Part shown: positions 1 to 12,159 of the stretch, in pieces
Numbering within the stretch: position 1 is the stretch's first letter
Layout of the letters: each line of letters begins with the position of its first letter
The notes under the pieces: generated by a model
What the model was told of the DNA's origin: nothing
Database searches by the model: none
The model's input: the letters and a program-made list of their open reading frames with translations, nothing else
NCBI GenBank assembly: GCA_019095985.1
Contig: CM032668.1
Span: 20,417,800-20,481,799 of the forward strand
DNA: 64,000 nt
Direction: 5' to 3'
Origin: Streblospio benedicti
Taxonomy: Eukaryota > Annelida > Polychaeta > Spionida > Spionidae
Translations under genes and position numbers: made by a program

Positions 1-137
1 TTCTTGTACAAGCTTTTATTGTGCTATACAAAATACATATATATAATGTTATCAGCTGATTACTATATGGCCACCTGATTGACTCTAAAAATTCCCACTT
101 TGTAATTGCTCTATTCATGTTTATATGCTTATTCTAG

Positions 138-1362
138 GAGACGGGGGCATCGATAGAGAAGAATTCACCAAAGTAATGATTCAATATTATAAGGTAAGTT
201 TTAGTTTTCACAACAATCGCTTTAAGGTAGCACATTTTTGTATTCATAGAGGTATGATCACAGACCGCACAGAAGAGATATTTCATATAAAAAGAGTGTC
301 GCATAACATTTATTCAGAATGCACTCACGCGCATGTGAGCTGGAATAATTGGGCACAATGCAATCATTACACAAAGCCCTCCAGAAGGCAATATGACAAA
401 TTTTAAAGTCCGGTTCATTAACTTTGACTTGGAAACAGGTAGATATTAGTAGCTTAAATGAATGGTTCATCAAACATCTTACAGTCATGATTATAGTGTG
501 TTTATAGCCCTGCCTTTTGAGTCATGACTTCCATAGTGGAGTATGTCAAATTAGACCCAATAATTGACGTTCACTGATATTTATGGCCGTTCTTTTGAAC
601 CATCGTATACTGAGTGAATGAAGCCCACAAGAAGTTGACAACGGTCGCACAACAACACTCAACACATTTTTAAAATCATTTTAATAATCTACATTGTTAA
701 CATTAAAGACACAGGCAGTTTTATATGAAAAATGTAACTTACAGTGCACCTGAGAGCACACAGAATATAATTTCTCTTATGGTTGCCTCCGGAACCCCAA
801 CCCCCACCCCCACTAGCATGTGTATGTCAGTCAAACATCAAACATTTATCAGCAGTCACATTCCTTGCGCCCACACCCACCCGCACCTCTAAACCAAAAC
901 CTGAATCTGCCCTAATTCTCATGTGACCTGTCATAAAATCGAAAAATGTGCTAATCTAATTAAGTAATGGTAATAATGAAATTAGTTAACAAATAGTTTA
1001 TAGTGTCTACGTAGGTTGCATTGGCGTACCACTGTCGTAATTTTTGTGATTGTATTAGCGCTTAAATGCTAGAAGGTGCGTATATTATACACTGTAAAAT
1101 GTGTGCCTTTGTGGTTTAGGACCCAGATGATGAAGAGGAGGACATTCGAGAAGCATTTGCAACATTCGACAAGGATGGCAGTGGTGAAATCAATAAATCC
1201 GAACTCAGGTGCGCTTCAAAGTTTTCATTAACAGTCAGTTAGAATGGAATTACATGATCTAGATGCTTGTAAGTCAAATACACAAAAAGTTAGATTTTCA
1301 CAATAGCGTTGGCGGCCATTTTGGATTTTCGTACGTGGAGGGTATATAAGGTTGAATTTGGT

Positions 1363-1407
<45 letters not shown>

Positions 1408-3857
1408 CTTCAGGGGACCATATAGAAGATTTCTGTGCAAAACTTTGTTTGCTAGGTAGAATGTCCGGGTCCATCGAAATTCATGCTTTACTATGATATG
1501 GGGTCTCATGCTTCTAGTTTTGATGATACTTAGTTGCACTTGTGCTTCATCTATAATCGCAGTGCGTCCGTGGGCAGATCCAGGGGTTGCAGCCCCCGCC
1601 CTTTCTACCAAAATAGTTATTATATTGAATATAGAAAGAAAAGCTGGTTACTTCAAATGAGCATGTGGTTCCGTGGCAGAATGGAGTCAGACTCATGAGC
1701 TGAAGGTCGTGCGTTTGTTTCCCAGCCAGGTTTGGTTGTGGGTTTTAAGCAAAATCATCCCCAACTAGCTGTAAACTGCTCCACATTAAATAGGTACAGG
1801 TCAGGCGAGTGAACGCTAATATGAGTCTTAAGCATGTTTACGCTTAGATTGGGAGTTGATAAAGATATAGCGTCACAAAGATGTCGAATAGACGAAAAAT
1901 TGCAGCAGCACAAGCTGTCAAGTTCTACTGTAGATAAGCACATTTATATTTTGCATTCAACAGTCTAAATTAGTTTATCCATAATCATGTTATCAGTGAC
2001 ATGTACACATCAGTCATACAATGCGCAGTGCACTGTGGGGGAAAAGGCCATGTGAAGATGACCGAAAGCTGGATCTGGATCTGGATCTGGATATGTAATT
2101 CACAAGTAAGCCAGTCTCAGATGAGAGACTGGCCTCCTCTTATGAGGCAACGCGTGAATGGGAGGCCACGTGGTGTTTGTACATGTACCTCTCCAGAGGC
2201 AGGCTAGGTAGCCAACTGAGCCTCAGGGGTGGGGGGATCACACTAGCTATAGTTTTCAAACTAGGTGAGTTCTTTTACGTGTAGAGGTGTGGCTCTCCTC
2301 TACACGGGACACGCCTTTTAACGAGGCTTCCGAACCTCCGCTTGGCGTCGCTACCGTCTAGTAGTAACATTGTACGGTGGTGACGTGCTGTGTAGAAATC
2401 AGCAACTCAGTAGCAGACGTACCACCTATCGGTTTTGGCGACACTGTGTCTGCCATGACCTGGCCGCGAACTTACGACGCAAGCAACTCCTGTTTTCAAG
2501 TCGTACGCTCTAACCACTGAGCTACTGAGGACCACAACATAGCTTCAGGTAACTTCAAAATATTGGTTCGAAAGTACAAGTATAACTCAAGATGATTAAC
2601 AATCACCGTGTACGGCAGGATGGTGCTCATGGAGGGCGGCGACCATCCCATGACGGCGGCTGAAGTGGACGAGATGTTTGCAGCAGCCGACACGGACGGC
2701 GACGGCTACATCTCATACGAGGGTGAGAGAGAGACGCGTTTATGAACGAGGAGGGTGGGTGGGGGGACCAGTAACTGATCTGTGCTGATAAAAAGATTTT
2801 GTCGTGAGTTTGTGTTGATGAAAGGTTTGCTTTTTGTTTGTTTGTTTGTTTTTTGTTTTTTGTTTTTGCCTTTTTAGGGGGTGGATGTCGGGGGGCACTC
2901 TGTTTCAAGATCTTATACATGGAAAGCCAATCAATTATTCTATGGGAGGTATCACCACTGATTTTGTTACTTTGTTGTGTTGGAAATGTGGAGGAGAGGG
3001 GGGGGCAATCAATTTACGGTTACTCAAACCATGCAGACGGGTTGTTGTTGTTGTTTTTTTGTGTTTTTTTTTGTGTTTTTTTTTTGTTGTTTGTTTTTTT
3101 TTTTTTTTTTTTTGTTTTTTTTTTTTTTTTTTTTTTTTTTTGGGGGCTGTGGGGCATTTCTCATTTACTGCACCCACTCACCACTTTACCAAACGTTCAA
3201 CATTATGTTATCCTCACCTTAATCATTAGTTTTCAGTAGTTCAAAGTATGCAAATTGGTTGACAACCATGTAGGTGTAAATCGTTTGGGTTTTTCTAACA
3301 TTTACAACGATTGAATGTCATTTTGATCAAAGACGCGTCTCCCGTTCAGTACGTGTGTTTGATGTAGAAAATGTGGAACAGTAGACCTACACGTGTTTGT
3401 TTATGAATACTTTAATTCTATAATGCATCTGTTTTTGATAATGGACAACTCTACAGCATATGGATGGACGTGCTGGGTGAAGGCGTCATGAGAACCCCGG
3501 TCTGACTGTTATGCATTTTTCATACCCCATTATTATTCAGCCTAGTTTCCCGTAAAACTGGAAACTGTAAATTCCATATCACTTTTCATTTTTCTTCATT
3601 CCAAATACTACATGGCTGTAGCACCCCCAAACCCCCACCCCCGCATCTAAAAAAAACTTTTCTTTGCTATGGGTGAAATTGATAATGGAAAGTTATTGTT
3701 TGACAATTACTTGATATATCCTACATAATACTATGTTAACAGTATAGTCACAAATATTGAAGTTCAAGAAACTGCATGTACTTTTTCTCTGATCCACTTT
3801 TATTGTGTTCCAGAGTTTGTAAAAGTCATGAAGAATGGATGCCTGGGAAGGAAATAG
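138..3857 (+). CDS. calmodulin-like EF-hand protein, 3' part (5' exons off window)
   Basis: Four exons are visible: 138-193, 1120-1208, 2619-2722 and 3814-3857 (stop TAG 3855-3857). Every junction is GT-AG and the phases agree (entry phase 1, then 0, 2, 1). The spliced product has 97 visible residues. The first exon carries the end of an EF-hand loop (GDGGIDREEF). The second carries a full loop DKDGSGEINKSE. The third carries DTDGDGYISYEE, with the usual acidic residues at positions 1, 3, 5 and 12 and the central Gly. The acidic linker DPDDEEEDIREAF and the spacing are those of calmodulin/troponin C-like four-EF-hand proteins, so the N-terminal EF-hand and the start of the second must lie upstream of base 1. 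The tail ends KNGCLGRK, unlike true calmodulin, so this is a calmodulin-like paralogue rather than calmodulin itself. Such proteins bind Ca2+ and usually regulate a partner; the partner cannot be told from sequence. Confidence 0.93.
1661..1815 (+). mobile_element. tRNA-derived SINE, old copy in an EF-hand gene intron
   Basis: GTGGTTCCGTGGCAGAATGG aligns with the tRNA-like head and CACATTAAATAGGTACAGGTC with the body of the 54805 copy. It is much more diverged and its 3' body is lost. Confidence 0.65.
2130..2533 (-). mobile_element. second SINE-like repeat with tRNA-like head, in the last-but-one EF-hand intron region
   Basis: On the minus strand the element opens CAGTAGCTCAGTGGTTAGAG, an excellent box A, followed about 50 bases on by a degenerate box B (AAGTTCGCGGCC). 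The body contains GTGTAGAGGAGAGCC, also found inside the hairpin at 26231-26440. It ends about 85 bases before the EF-hand exon at 2619. The far end of the body is uncertain. Confidence 0.5.
3050..3141. repeat. T-rich tract in the last EF-hand intron
   Basis: GTTGTTG followed by long T-runs broken by single G or TTG. Similar T-runs occur at 1367-1405, 45563-45593 and 54013-54038. Confidence 0.9.
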
Positions 3858-4299
3858 CAAGAGTTGTATTTGGGTGAAATAATCTCTCAGGACATTTGTT
3901 TTCATTCTTTTTCTAAGCCTATATGTTATTTTCTTTTGGTAATCAAGATTTGATTTATTGATATATGAAATATTATTTCACGTTTAATTTTATTATATGT
4001 ATTATATTATATATAGTACAGTTTTATTCAAATACATAGCATTAATTGTAATATATTAAATATCATTATTTAATGTATCTTTTGATTTTTGTGAATGTTG
4101 ATATGTACATGTAGAATGAAATTAATGGAAGAAATTTAAAACTGTGTAGATTCACAAAAGTCAATTATTTCATCGTTTGTTAAGCCAGGTCCATGCACAA
4201 ATGACCGACTGGTGAGAACAGGAGATCGTAAGTTCAAGTCCACGGCCTTCCAAATCTTTACATGGTTCCCCGAAATTTTCACACTATATAGTGATTGAC

Positions 4300-4305
4300 A
4301 ATAAA
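4300..4305 (+). promoter_or_regulatory. possible polyadenylation signal AATAAA of the EF-hand gene
   Basis: A canonical AATAAA lies about 440 bases after the stop codon of the EF-hand gene. The intervening DNA is AT-rich and without coding features, as expected of a 3' UTR. Other AT-rich hexamers are nearby, so the assignment is tentative. Confidence 0.3.
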
Positions 4306-4952
4306 ACGAATTCTATTCAATAATCAGTGTTACAGGCGAACTTTAATCGCACTGTTCAAGAAACAATTAGGTACGTGTATAAACTAATACATATATCTGC
4401 ATTTGTCGTTTCGTTTAATATGTGAGATAGGATGTTTATTTTAGATGCGTATATGACTGCAAAAATGTAAAATTGCTAGATGTTGAAGGGGCGTTATGTA
4501 GTTTGAACACAAAGAAAAGCGAACTTTTTTAAGATTCAAGTTTGCATTATGATTCATTGTGTGCAACATAACGTTTCTCATGACTGTCCGGTAGCAACCC
4601 AAGTTAACAATTAATTAGCATAATTCATCGTCAGTTTCACGATTTATACTTTACACTGACTTAACAACTCCATGTATTCTTGAGATATGACAATGAGTAT
4701 AATTAAGAAATCATCGAACTTGACGAAGTACTTCGTCGAGTGATAGTTGACTTTTTATTTGCCGAGACAACTACACGATACAAACAAAAACAATAATTAA
4801 CAACATATAACCGTGCAGCATTTTTATACATAATTTTTAATTAACAAACGTTGAAAGGTGCAGGAAGGGTAAAGTCAATGTTGAAATTGTTTAATTGTGG
4901 TGCTAGTACTAGGGCAGATTGCAGCCACATGATTCTCATCCTGGACATCGCT

Positions 4953-5015
4953 ACACACACGCACGCACGCACGCACGCACACACGCACTCACACAAACAC
5001 AAGCACGCACACACG

Positions 5016-5058
<43 letters not shown>
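4953..5058. repeat. (CA)n microsatellite
   Basis: A mixed ACGC/ACAC tract ends in about 15 uninterrupted CA units. Confidence 0.95.
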
Positions 5059-5061
<3 letters not shown>

Positions 5062-5499
5062 CGTTCTGCTTGAGGTTGGTGGCTCTAAAGACCCCTTTCA
5101 ACGCCCAGGTTGTGTGACGAGAGCTATGGTTTTTTTTAACAGTACACCTAGTACATAGTATAAACACATGCATTGATGATGGGAAGACAGTTATACAAAA
5201 TAATATTGATAATTGAAATGTGCATGCAGGAGAAATACCAATAGATGAAATCATGCCCCAATCTCAAGAGCTATTTTCTTTTCTTTTATGTTATTCAATT
5301 ATTCATCTTTTTCTGTTCTTGTTTTTTTTCTTTCTTTTTTAATTCTTTTTTTTTCATTTATTTGAACCCGTTTGTGTAGATCAAAGAAAAGATGGTGACT
5401 AGTACAATGTCCCCTTGACGGTTAATCTTTACCTACGCCTATATGACGTGTATCAGATGAAATTGCGCTTGGGCGTTGGAGGAATTTGGTGGTCCACCT

Positions 5500-5640
5500 C
5501 ATAGGCAGATCCAGGTTTTTGGAAAAGGGGGGGGGGCACTTACAGGATTTCATGAAAAACCGCATGAAAATAAAGTACTTTGGTGGGAAAAAGGGGGGGG
5601 GCACGCGCTCCCTGCGGGCGCCCCCCTGGATCTGCCTATG
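5500..5640. mobile_element. hAT-like MITE copy 1 (GGCAGATCC ends)
   Basis: Terminal inverted repeats CATAGGCAGATCCAGG and CCTGGATCTGCCTATG are perfect. The interior has G- and C-runs around the family core CACCAAAATACTT (here inverted). The ends resemble those of many animal hAT elements; the flanks show only an imperfect 8-base duplication. No transposase is encoded. Confidence 0.88.
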
Positions 5641-6278
5641 CACCTACTAGTTGTCAATTAAAGCCTAGTCCATTGCAATGATAATGGACTAAATTACTTT
5701 TGTAAAATATAAACCAGCCATTATCAATGACGGCAACCACTGCATATGGCTTAAAAAACACGGAATATTGTTTTGGATTATTCAGCTGTGATTATTTGAG
5801 CAGTATGTATTTGTTATTATGACTTGCACATACATGTGGGTACGACCAATTGTGATTGTGAGATTATTGCTTACCCATTCAGACATACACAATCCTAATG
5901 TGTAGTTTCATTTTGCCCCAAAGCCCAAGCTAATAAAGATAATGTTACACACCTACTAGACAGGTGGTCGCAATTGACAAAAACAGCTCTTTCGTGCAGT
6001 TTTATGAACTTTTATCAAAGGTGCCCCAACCAGCTAGTAATCCACAAGCATTACACAATAAATCGTCAATAGCGCGTTTAATCACTTCGACACTCTACAA
6101 ACGATTACACACAAAATTATGACAAACACTGAACCACAGCTACTAAAACATCGTCAAAATCACCGATGGTGCAATCTGGCGCATAATGTCGACTCAGTGG
6201 CGCGGCAGGTGCCCGGCACGACAAAAACAATCGCGTTCCGATTAGTTCTACACAAAGAAGATTCGCCGGTCGGGCGGA

Positions 6279-6358
6279 TGCGATTTATTCTTGCACTAGT
6301 GATCACAACTTTTCACGTCTGCGACGCTTTCCTAAAGTGACCATTTGCGCAATGGAAG
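6279..6358. repeat. dispersed repeat pair, copy 1 (copy 2 at 8571-8650)
   Basis: GATCACAACTTTTCACGTCTG and TAAAGTGACCATTTGCGCAA match GATCACAGCTTTTCTCTTCTG and TAAAGTGACCACTTGCGCAA at 8571-8650. The two copies are in direct orientation, 2.3 kb apart; family unknown. Confidence 0.7.
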
Positions 6359-8507
6359 GTTATTTTCGTAGATGTGTATGTATGATATTTCAGTGTTAAT
6401 TTAATGGGTTTTAATTAGTTGACATTGTGCGTTTTTAAATTCACCACGTGATCAAGATGCCTAGAGGCCATCATTTGTTAAGGTTGCATAGTGATTTTGT
6501 ATCAGAAATATGAGTTTGCGTATGTCAAGTAGGGAATACATGATTGTTATGCATTTTGATAATAGATTTGGCTGGAATTAAGTTCTGAACAAAGTGCCGT
6601 CCGTTTTTGTTTAATGTCTCAGTTTTCTGATGCGCAATAGGATGATTTTAAGTACCCGTTTTTCCACCCTGAAAACTGTGGATATCAAAAACGTTTGTAA
6701 ACAAATTTATTCGGATTGTGCACCGAGGTGGGAAACAACAAATATTTCACCGAAATGTTTTGGCAGCAATGAAAATGTTTTATACCAATAATTTAAAATG
6801 AGGTGAGAACTTATGATAAAAAAGATAAAAGCTCTAAGATGCATAACACTTGCACTGAGAAATAAACCTGCCAGGCAGGCTAATCCGTGTTACAAAAGTC
6901 ACAGAAGACATACACTGCACGTTTGAGAACATAAAGTTCATAACTAGTGACCAAGCCTTACAGTCTCACATAATCTATATCGTAAACGCTATACCCATTA
7001 ATACACAACTGACCACTTTTGACCTCAATTGGTCTCAGTGGAGGCAGTTTTCGCAGGGGTCCGTTTTCTCTCCACGTTTGCGATCTGAAGAAATGCTCTT
7101 AATTGTAAATATAGTCCCAATAGAAAGATCTTAAATTGATCCTCTATTGAATATACAATTGCAATCGACGTATACACACTTCAAGTATCATGTACTTCGT
7201 CGATATGTATATATTTCGCATCCAGGATGACATTTCATGATTGTACAAAACTTACCAAAAGAAATGTATTGTCCATAAAGTTGATTGTTCATTAATTTAT
7301 CCATGGGTGGTACAATTACTACTGCGTGATGTAAAATAAAAAAGAGCAATTTCACGGCATGTATAATTTGAAGTGCAGCACTTACAAGTACAAAATTAAA
7401 TGCCAAAAAGACAGTGACTTTGATGATACTGAGGTAACTGCTTTGCATATTTGTTTTAATGATTCCAGCAATAATATTTACACCAAGCTCGTGGAAGAAA
7501 GTTCAAGATTTACTGATGTTAACCCTTTCAATTGCCTACCTTTCACAAACACACACACCAATACGCTATTGCATTCCTTTGATCCGAATTGCCTAACATT
7601 TATCAAGCATTCATGCCATTGTTAAAATTTGCTTGGTTGCAAACCCGTAGAGATACAGTGCTTGGATCAATCAAACGAGGTTTTACTGTGACTGAAAATT
7701 TCTCCCAGAGTTGCAAACCAACTGTCGTAAAATAACCATATTTTGACAATTAAATTTTATGCAATTCATATCATTCTAACAAAATATGTACCAGGCGCAT
7801 GAGATTATAAATAAATTGATGCAGTAATAAAATTTTGCAATCTCGTACTAGCACAGGATGCGTTTTGCAAGACAGGCGTCTCTAATAAAATACAAACTAC
7901 TCACGAAGGAAATTGCTAAATAAAACGAAATTTTATAATTTATGCATATTTAAGAATTCAACGAAATGGAGGATGTGATGGAGGCATAGATATTGCTATT
8001 TTTCACATTTAATGTCTAGTAGGTGAATTGCGGGAACATGGTTTCCTTGCTTCATGTTTCAATACGATTTATACGTTGTGGAGATACAAGAGACAAATCT
8101 TTATTTGAAAAAAATATATATATATTAGTCATCATGATCACCTACTTGAAATATTTTCTTTATATGTGTATACAGCCAGCTTCATGTACATGCATTCTTC
8201 AATCTTTACACTATCCACGTGTTTAAAAAGATCTGCATGGATACGCTTTCTTGAGGCAATCGTCTTCAGTCTAGAATGTCTATTAAATATCTGTCTAATA
8301 AAACAGGAATATATATGTAAGCATGCACGCATACTGACGACCACTTGACCCACGCTGACCAGTTGACCACCACCACAACCACATTGTAAATACTGACCAC
8401 TAGCGGCCACTCTCTTCGCAAGCTCACCACTGCACGTGCGTACCCGGACGTGGCCTTTTTCTGGAGTACCAGATAACCCGACACTTGCCCTAGTGATAAA
8501 CAGACTG

Positions 8508-8577
8508 TGGCAGATCCAGGTCTAAAGAATTGGGGTGGGGGTGTTTGTGAGTGTGTGTGGGTTGGGGGGGGTCGATT
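8508..8577. mobile_element. hAT-like MITE, one end only
   Basis: GGCAGATCCAGG at 8509-8520 is followed by a G-rich interior, but the second end is missing. Directly beyond it begins a short repeat shared with 6279-6358. Confidence 0.6.
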
Positions 8578-8650
8578 ACTTCGTGCACTTCTGATCACAG
8601 CTTTTCTCTTCTGCGACGTCTTCTTAAAGTGACCACTTGCGCAAAGGAAG
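8571..8650. repeat. dispersed repeat pair, copy 2
   Basis: Direct-orientation partner of 6279-6358, beginning right where the truncated hAT-like MITE at 8508 breaks off. This suggests the MITE was cut by, or inserted into, this repeat. Confidence 0.65.
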
Positions 8651-9139
8651 AGATTAAAGTTGAGCCTGCAATATATAATGATTTGAGCTGAATGACATAG
8701 ACGGATGTCTACTGTAACACCATCCCCCTATACAGATTAAGCCACCATTCGGACGTGTAAGTGCATGTCATATTTCGATAACAGTACAGTACAGTACTAT
8801 AATAGTACAACATAACCTCCGGGCCCTATCGCGGATACTAGTTGATGTGGAAAAAAAGTGTCCTGATAGGTGAAATGTAGGCATTGCAATTTGAGAACCA
8901 TTTTGAAAGCATATTACATTATGAACCCTACAGCAAACGGGAGAGTGATTCCCACTGATGTTTTCAGCTGAGCTGGTGGGACAGTTGGGTCCGGGCCCAA
9001 CCACTTTTGGCGTATGATTCGGTCATTATCACTATTTTCAGCTTGCAAAGCCCAGAAATCATATGTAGCCGCTTTGTAAAATCGTAATCAGGCGCAATCA
9101 CTTTTACAATATGATACTGCCGTCCTTGGTGAAAAGTGT

Positions 9140-9480
9140 CCCTAATTGCGAAGTGCCCTCAAGCGGAGGTTTCACTTTCACCACGTGTTTCCCCACGTGC
9201 TTTGGCAGCCCACTTGTAAACACGAGTGGCATTGAACGTGTGCAAAGTACAGGGTAGCGAGGTCAGCAGGTCAGCCGTAATGGCCGGAACAGGCCATAAC
9301 ATTATCTACAGCAAGTGGCCGTATTATCCTGCAAAGCACTGGGCCGTCAACAGCGGCTGATATCGCAAAGGTCGTAGACTTTTCGACCGACATCTATCGG
9401 TAAACAATGGCACGTGGCTGCCTCAATACAGTAGGTCTCGCTTGGAGTACAGAGGAACCTGCCTTCGTAGGCGGACGCGT
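9140..9480. promoter_or_regulatory. GC-richer block with three CACGTG E-boxes and a DR2 site
   Basis: In otherwise AT-rich DNA this block is visibly richer in G, C and CpG. It contains CACGTG at 9182-9187, 9194-9199 and 9411-9416, and a perfect AGGTCA direct repeat spaced by two. There is no open frame. It could be an enhancer or a distal promoter; this is inference from motif density only. Confidence 0.3.
9260..9273 (+). promoter_or_regulatory. DR2 nuclear receptor element (AGGTCA-GC-AGGTCA)
   Basis: Two perfect AGGTCA half-sites in direct repeat with a 2-base spacer match the DR2 class bound by RAR/RXR heterodimers. The site is 11.5 kb beyond the 3' end of the CYP26-type gene. Vertebrate CYP26A1 is induced by retinoic acid through such elements, but those lie upstream of the gene, so the link here is speculative. 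Confidence 0.35.
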
Positions 9481-9660
9481 GCATTATATTATGTGTACAT
9501 TTGAAAAGAGGTATTGTAGTATGTCCAGTGTTTGAAGATGTGGAGTCTGAGATGCTAGTAGATCTACGCTATGTCCGGTGGCAAAGCCCCTGGTTTGTAT
9601 GTTATTGGCGTCTCAGCGGTTTAACAAGAACAGAAAAATGACAATGTCATTGGCCAGGTT

Positions 9661-9899
9661 ACCGTAGAACCACCGATTAAGACCACCTCTCTAATGAGAC
9701 AACACCTGTAATGTAATGACATCGGTTTTTTTCACTGCGATTCCACACAAACCAACACCTCCATAAAGAGACCACCCCTATCAATGAGACCACTTGAGGC
9801 CAGTAGGCCAGTAGCTCGGGTGGTCTTGCTAGTGACATTATAATGTACTTCAGTGGACCGAATTCCCACGGTGGTCTAAGTAAAACGAGGTTTACACTG
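9661..9899. mobile_element. pogo/Tigger-like MITE (GTAGAACC ends), diverged
   Basis: Begins CGTAGAACCACCGATTAAG and ends AACGAGGTTTACACTGG, with the family's GACCACCTCTCTAATGAGAC motif. The termini and the TA target site seen in better copies are those of pogo-type Tc1/mariner elements. Confidence 0.65.
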
Positions 9900-10160
9900 G
9901 AGGGTGATGTGTAATTGATCCACGCTAAGCATTACCAAGGAACTGACCCCGCTAGGCAAATCTCAGACTGTTTTCCAATGAAACTCAGTCGGTTGTATGC
10001 GCTGTATCAGATGATATCTAAAAGCAAGACTTGCAGAGAAAATAACTAAAGCAAGATTAGGAAAAACCACACACACCCACGAACAGAAGTAACTATCTGG
10101 GGGTCATTTTCGCCCACCACCGTTGGTTGCAGTGAATCGTGTTGAAAAGGCCATCTCTGT

Positions 10161-10282
10161 CAAGTAGAACCTCCAATTAAGACCACCTCTACGGCCTTGG
10201 GTTCGATTACCGGTCACGCTGGGTGTTGGGTGTTGAGCAAACTTACATCTAACAAGTTGTTGAGCATGTTTTACCTACAGCA
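10161..10282 (+). mobile_element. pogo-like MITE fragment joined to a SINE fragment
   Basis: About 28 bases of the MITE end (GTAGAACCTCCAATTAAGAC) run directly into GGCCTTGGGTTCGATTACCG, the box-B half of the tRNA-derived SINE best seen at 54805, plus part of its body (TTGAGCAAACTTACATC). Confidence 0.6.
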
Positions 10283-11059
10283 CACTGATTTAATCCTTTT
10301 TGTTTCTGATGTATTGCTAATATGTCCCAAAAAAACTATCAAAAGAAAACTATTTTATTTGATTTAAATTTCGAGTACTTCAGCTTAAGGGGAAAGATTT
10401 AAATGTTAGTCAGCTATTTAGGAGGTGTCATTTTGTGATGTATGCGTCTTCCAGCCTGTGGACTTGTGCACGTGTGGGTGTTTATATTCGTTGTCAAAGC
10501 CGTGACAACTGATACCCACGGTGTGAAAATTCACCTCTGATCAGAAATTCTACTTTTCATACACACTTATTGATTAGTTCATGTTAGGTCTCTATATTAT
10601 ATGTGTTTGTTGCATAACAAACAAAATGATCTTTTTTTGAAGCTTCTACGCCTATTAATAAAGAAATTATAACTTAAACTTTTAATTCAATTTTATCTGC
10701 TGAAGATTCAGTCTTGCTAATGATTTTTTGATTGAAACCAGATGTCCGGTTGATTTTTAAAAGTTGCATTAGAACTATGAAATACAATCTTCTGTTTGAT
10801 GCATATTGTTTATGGTCATTCCACGATAAAAATGACCTTTTAATGGAGATTGTGCTATATATATTAAGAAAGTTAGAACAAAATTCATACTACCAAATTT
10901 CAAAATTCATGATCATATGCATGTATCACAACATTCAACTTAGACTAGATACTACAAGCTACAGGGTATTCGGTATTTTAGTTTATGAATGAACACTAGT
11001 TTAATTTTTGCAAGATATTTGATGGCATTTGTTACAGGAACCAATCATGTAACCTGTTT

Positions 11060-11241
11060 AATAGAACCTCTCTTATATATAATTACTCTATTACGACAAC
11101 TTGTAAGACCGACTCAAAATGGTTTCAATGGATAAGTGGTCTTTATATGGAGGTTCCCATAGGAATCATTTTGAAGGATTGGGACCGAGAAAGGTGGTCT
11201 TATTATAGAGGTGGTCTTAATTGTACACTGTAGGTTCTACT
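11060..11241. mobile_element. pogo-like MITE copy
   Basis: Inverted ends ATAGAACCTCTC and GTAGGTTCTACT flank repeated GGTGGTCTTATTATAGAGG motifs. Confidence 0.72.
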
Positions 11242-12159
11242 AGATTTATTACCGTTTACAACCATCGAAACAGCCATTGGATTTTAGGTGAAACATTGTC
11301 AGCGTATGCATCTACATTTTTTGTATTTGTATTTGAATTGTAATGGTCTCAATTTTCTTATGTTTCAAATTTTGGTGTGTTACGACGTTATCACATATCT
11401 GAACAGTTCAAGTGAATTTGACTATTTAGAAGATATGTTCGTGAGTGTTATGCAGTTTGTACCTGGGAGACTGTAGAAGTATACAAACATCTGATTTTAA
11501 AATGTGAGCTCCAAATCAGTAATAGATTTTCAGAAACTATATCACTTTACAACTGTTCATAAGATATGACTTGTTACTGTAGGACAGATAACAATGATAT
11601 ATACAACTTTTCCCATGCAAACTCATCAAATTATTGTTTATGGATGAATAATAATGTTGGAATAATATCTTCACGTATGGTAGTTACTGGCAAATATTTG
11701 ATTACAGGGTTTTCATTATCATTGGTTATTTTAGGATATATTGTTATTCGTAACTTGTTTCATACTAGTCACCGAACATGATTTGCTTTTAGATAAGATG
11801 TTAAGTCATCAAAAAGAATATATTCTTCATCGTTGATTATTGCAGTTTACTAAAAAGAATGATAAAAAAGTTTTTAAGTTCTTACTGAGTATATTATTCA
11901 AAATAGTCTGAGAATCATGAGAACACAAAGTTAAGTTAGTTGAAAAAAGCTTTGTATAAACATGTAGAAGGCCCTGATGACCACAAGGCCCATAAACCAT
12001 GGCAGGATGAATCCTGCTGTCACCACACACGTGCACACTCTGGTGGCTAGCACACTGGGCAAAATGCACGCGAGATGTAACTCCCAGTTGCCCTTTCAAT
12101 TTTCTCAAATAAAGTCTCTAAGAAGGTATACAGTTATATGGCCAATTCAGAAGAAAATA

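Larger units (their letters stand above)
3858..9139. other. intergenic, no gene seen
   Basis: Beyond the probable 3' UTR of the EF-hand gene there is AT-rich DNA with a CA microsatellite, two hAT-like MITE copies and the paired repeat at 6279 and 8571. Short open frames here lack codon structure, splice context or recognisable motifs. A tRNA-like T-arm remnant (GATCGTAAGTTCAAGTCC) lies near 4228. Confidence 0.7.

Noticed and set aside
4841-5254. Long open frames across the CA repeat (poly Cys-Val and Thr-His)
   Set aside because: They exist only because dinucleotide repeats lack stops in several frames; the same applies at 44799-45173.
8346-8369. Cluster TGACCC-N4-TGACCA-N2-TGACCA as a retinoid response element
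   Set aside because: On the other strand the half-sites read TGGTCA, a poor match to RGKTCA, and the surroundings are a loose GACCAC-rich repeat.
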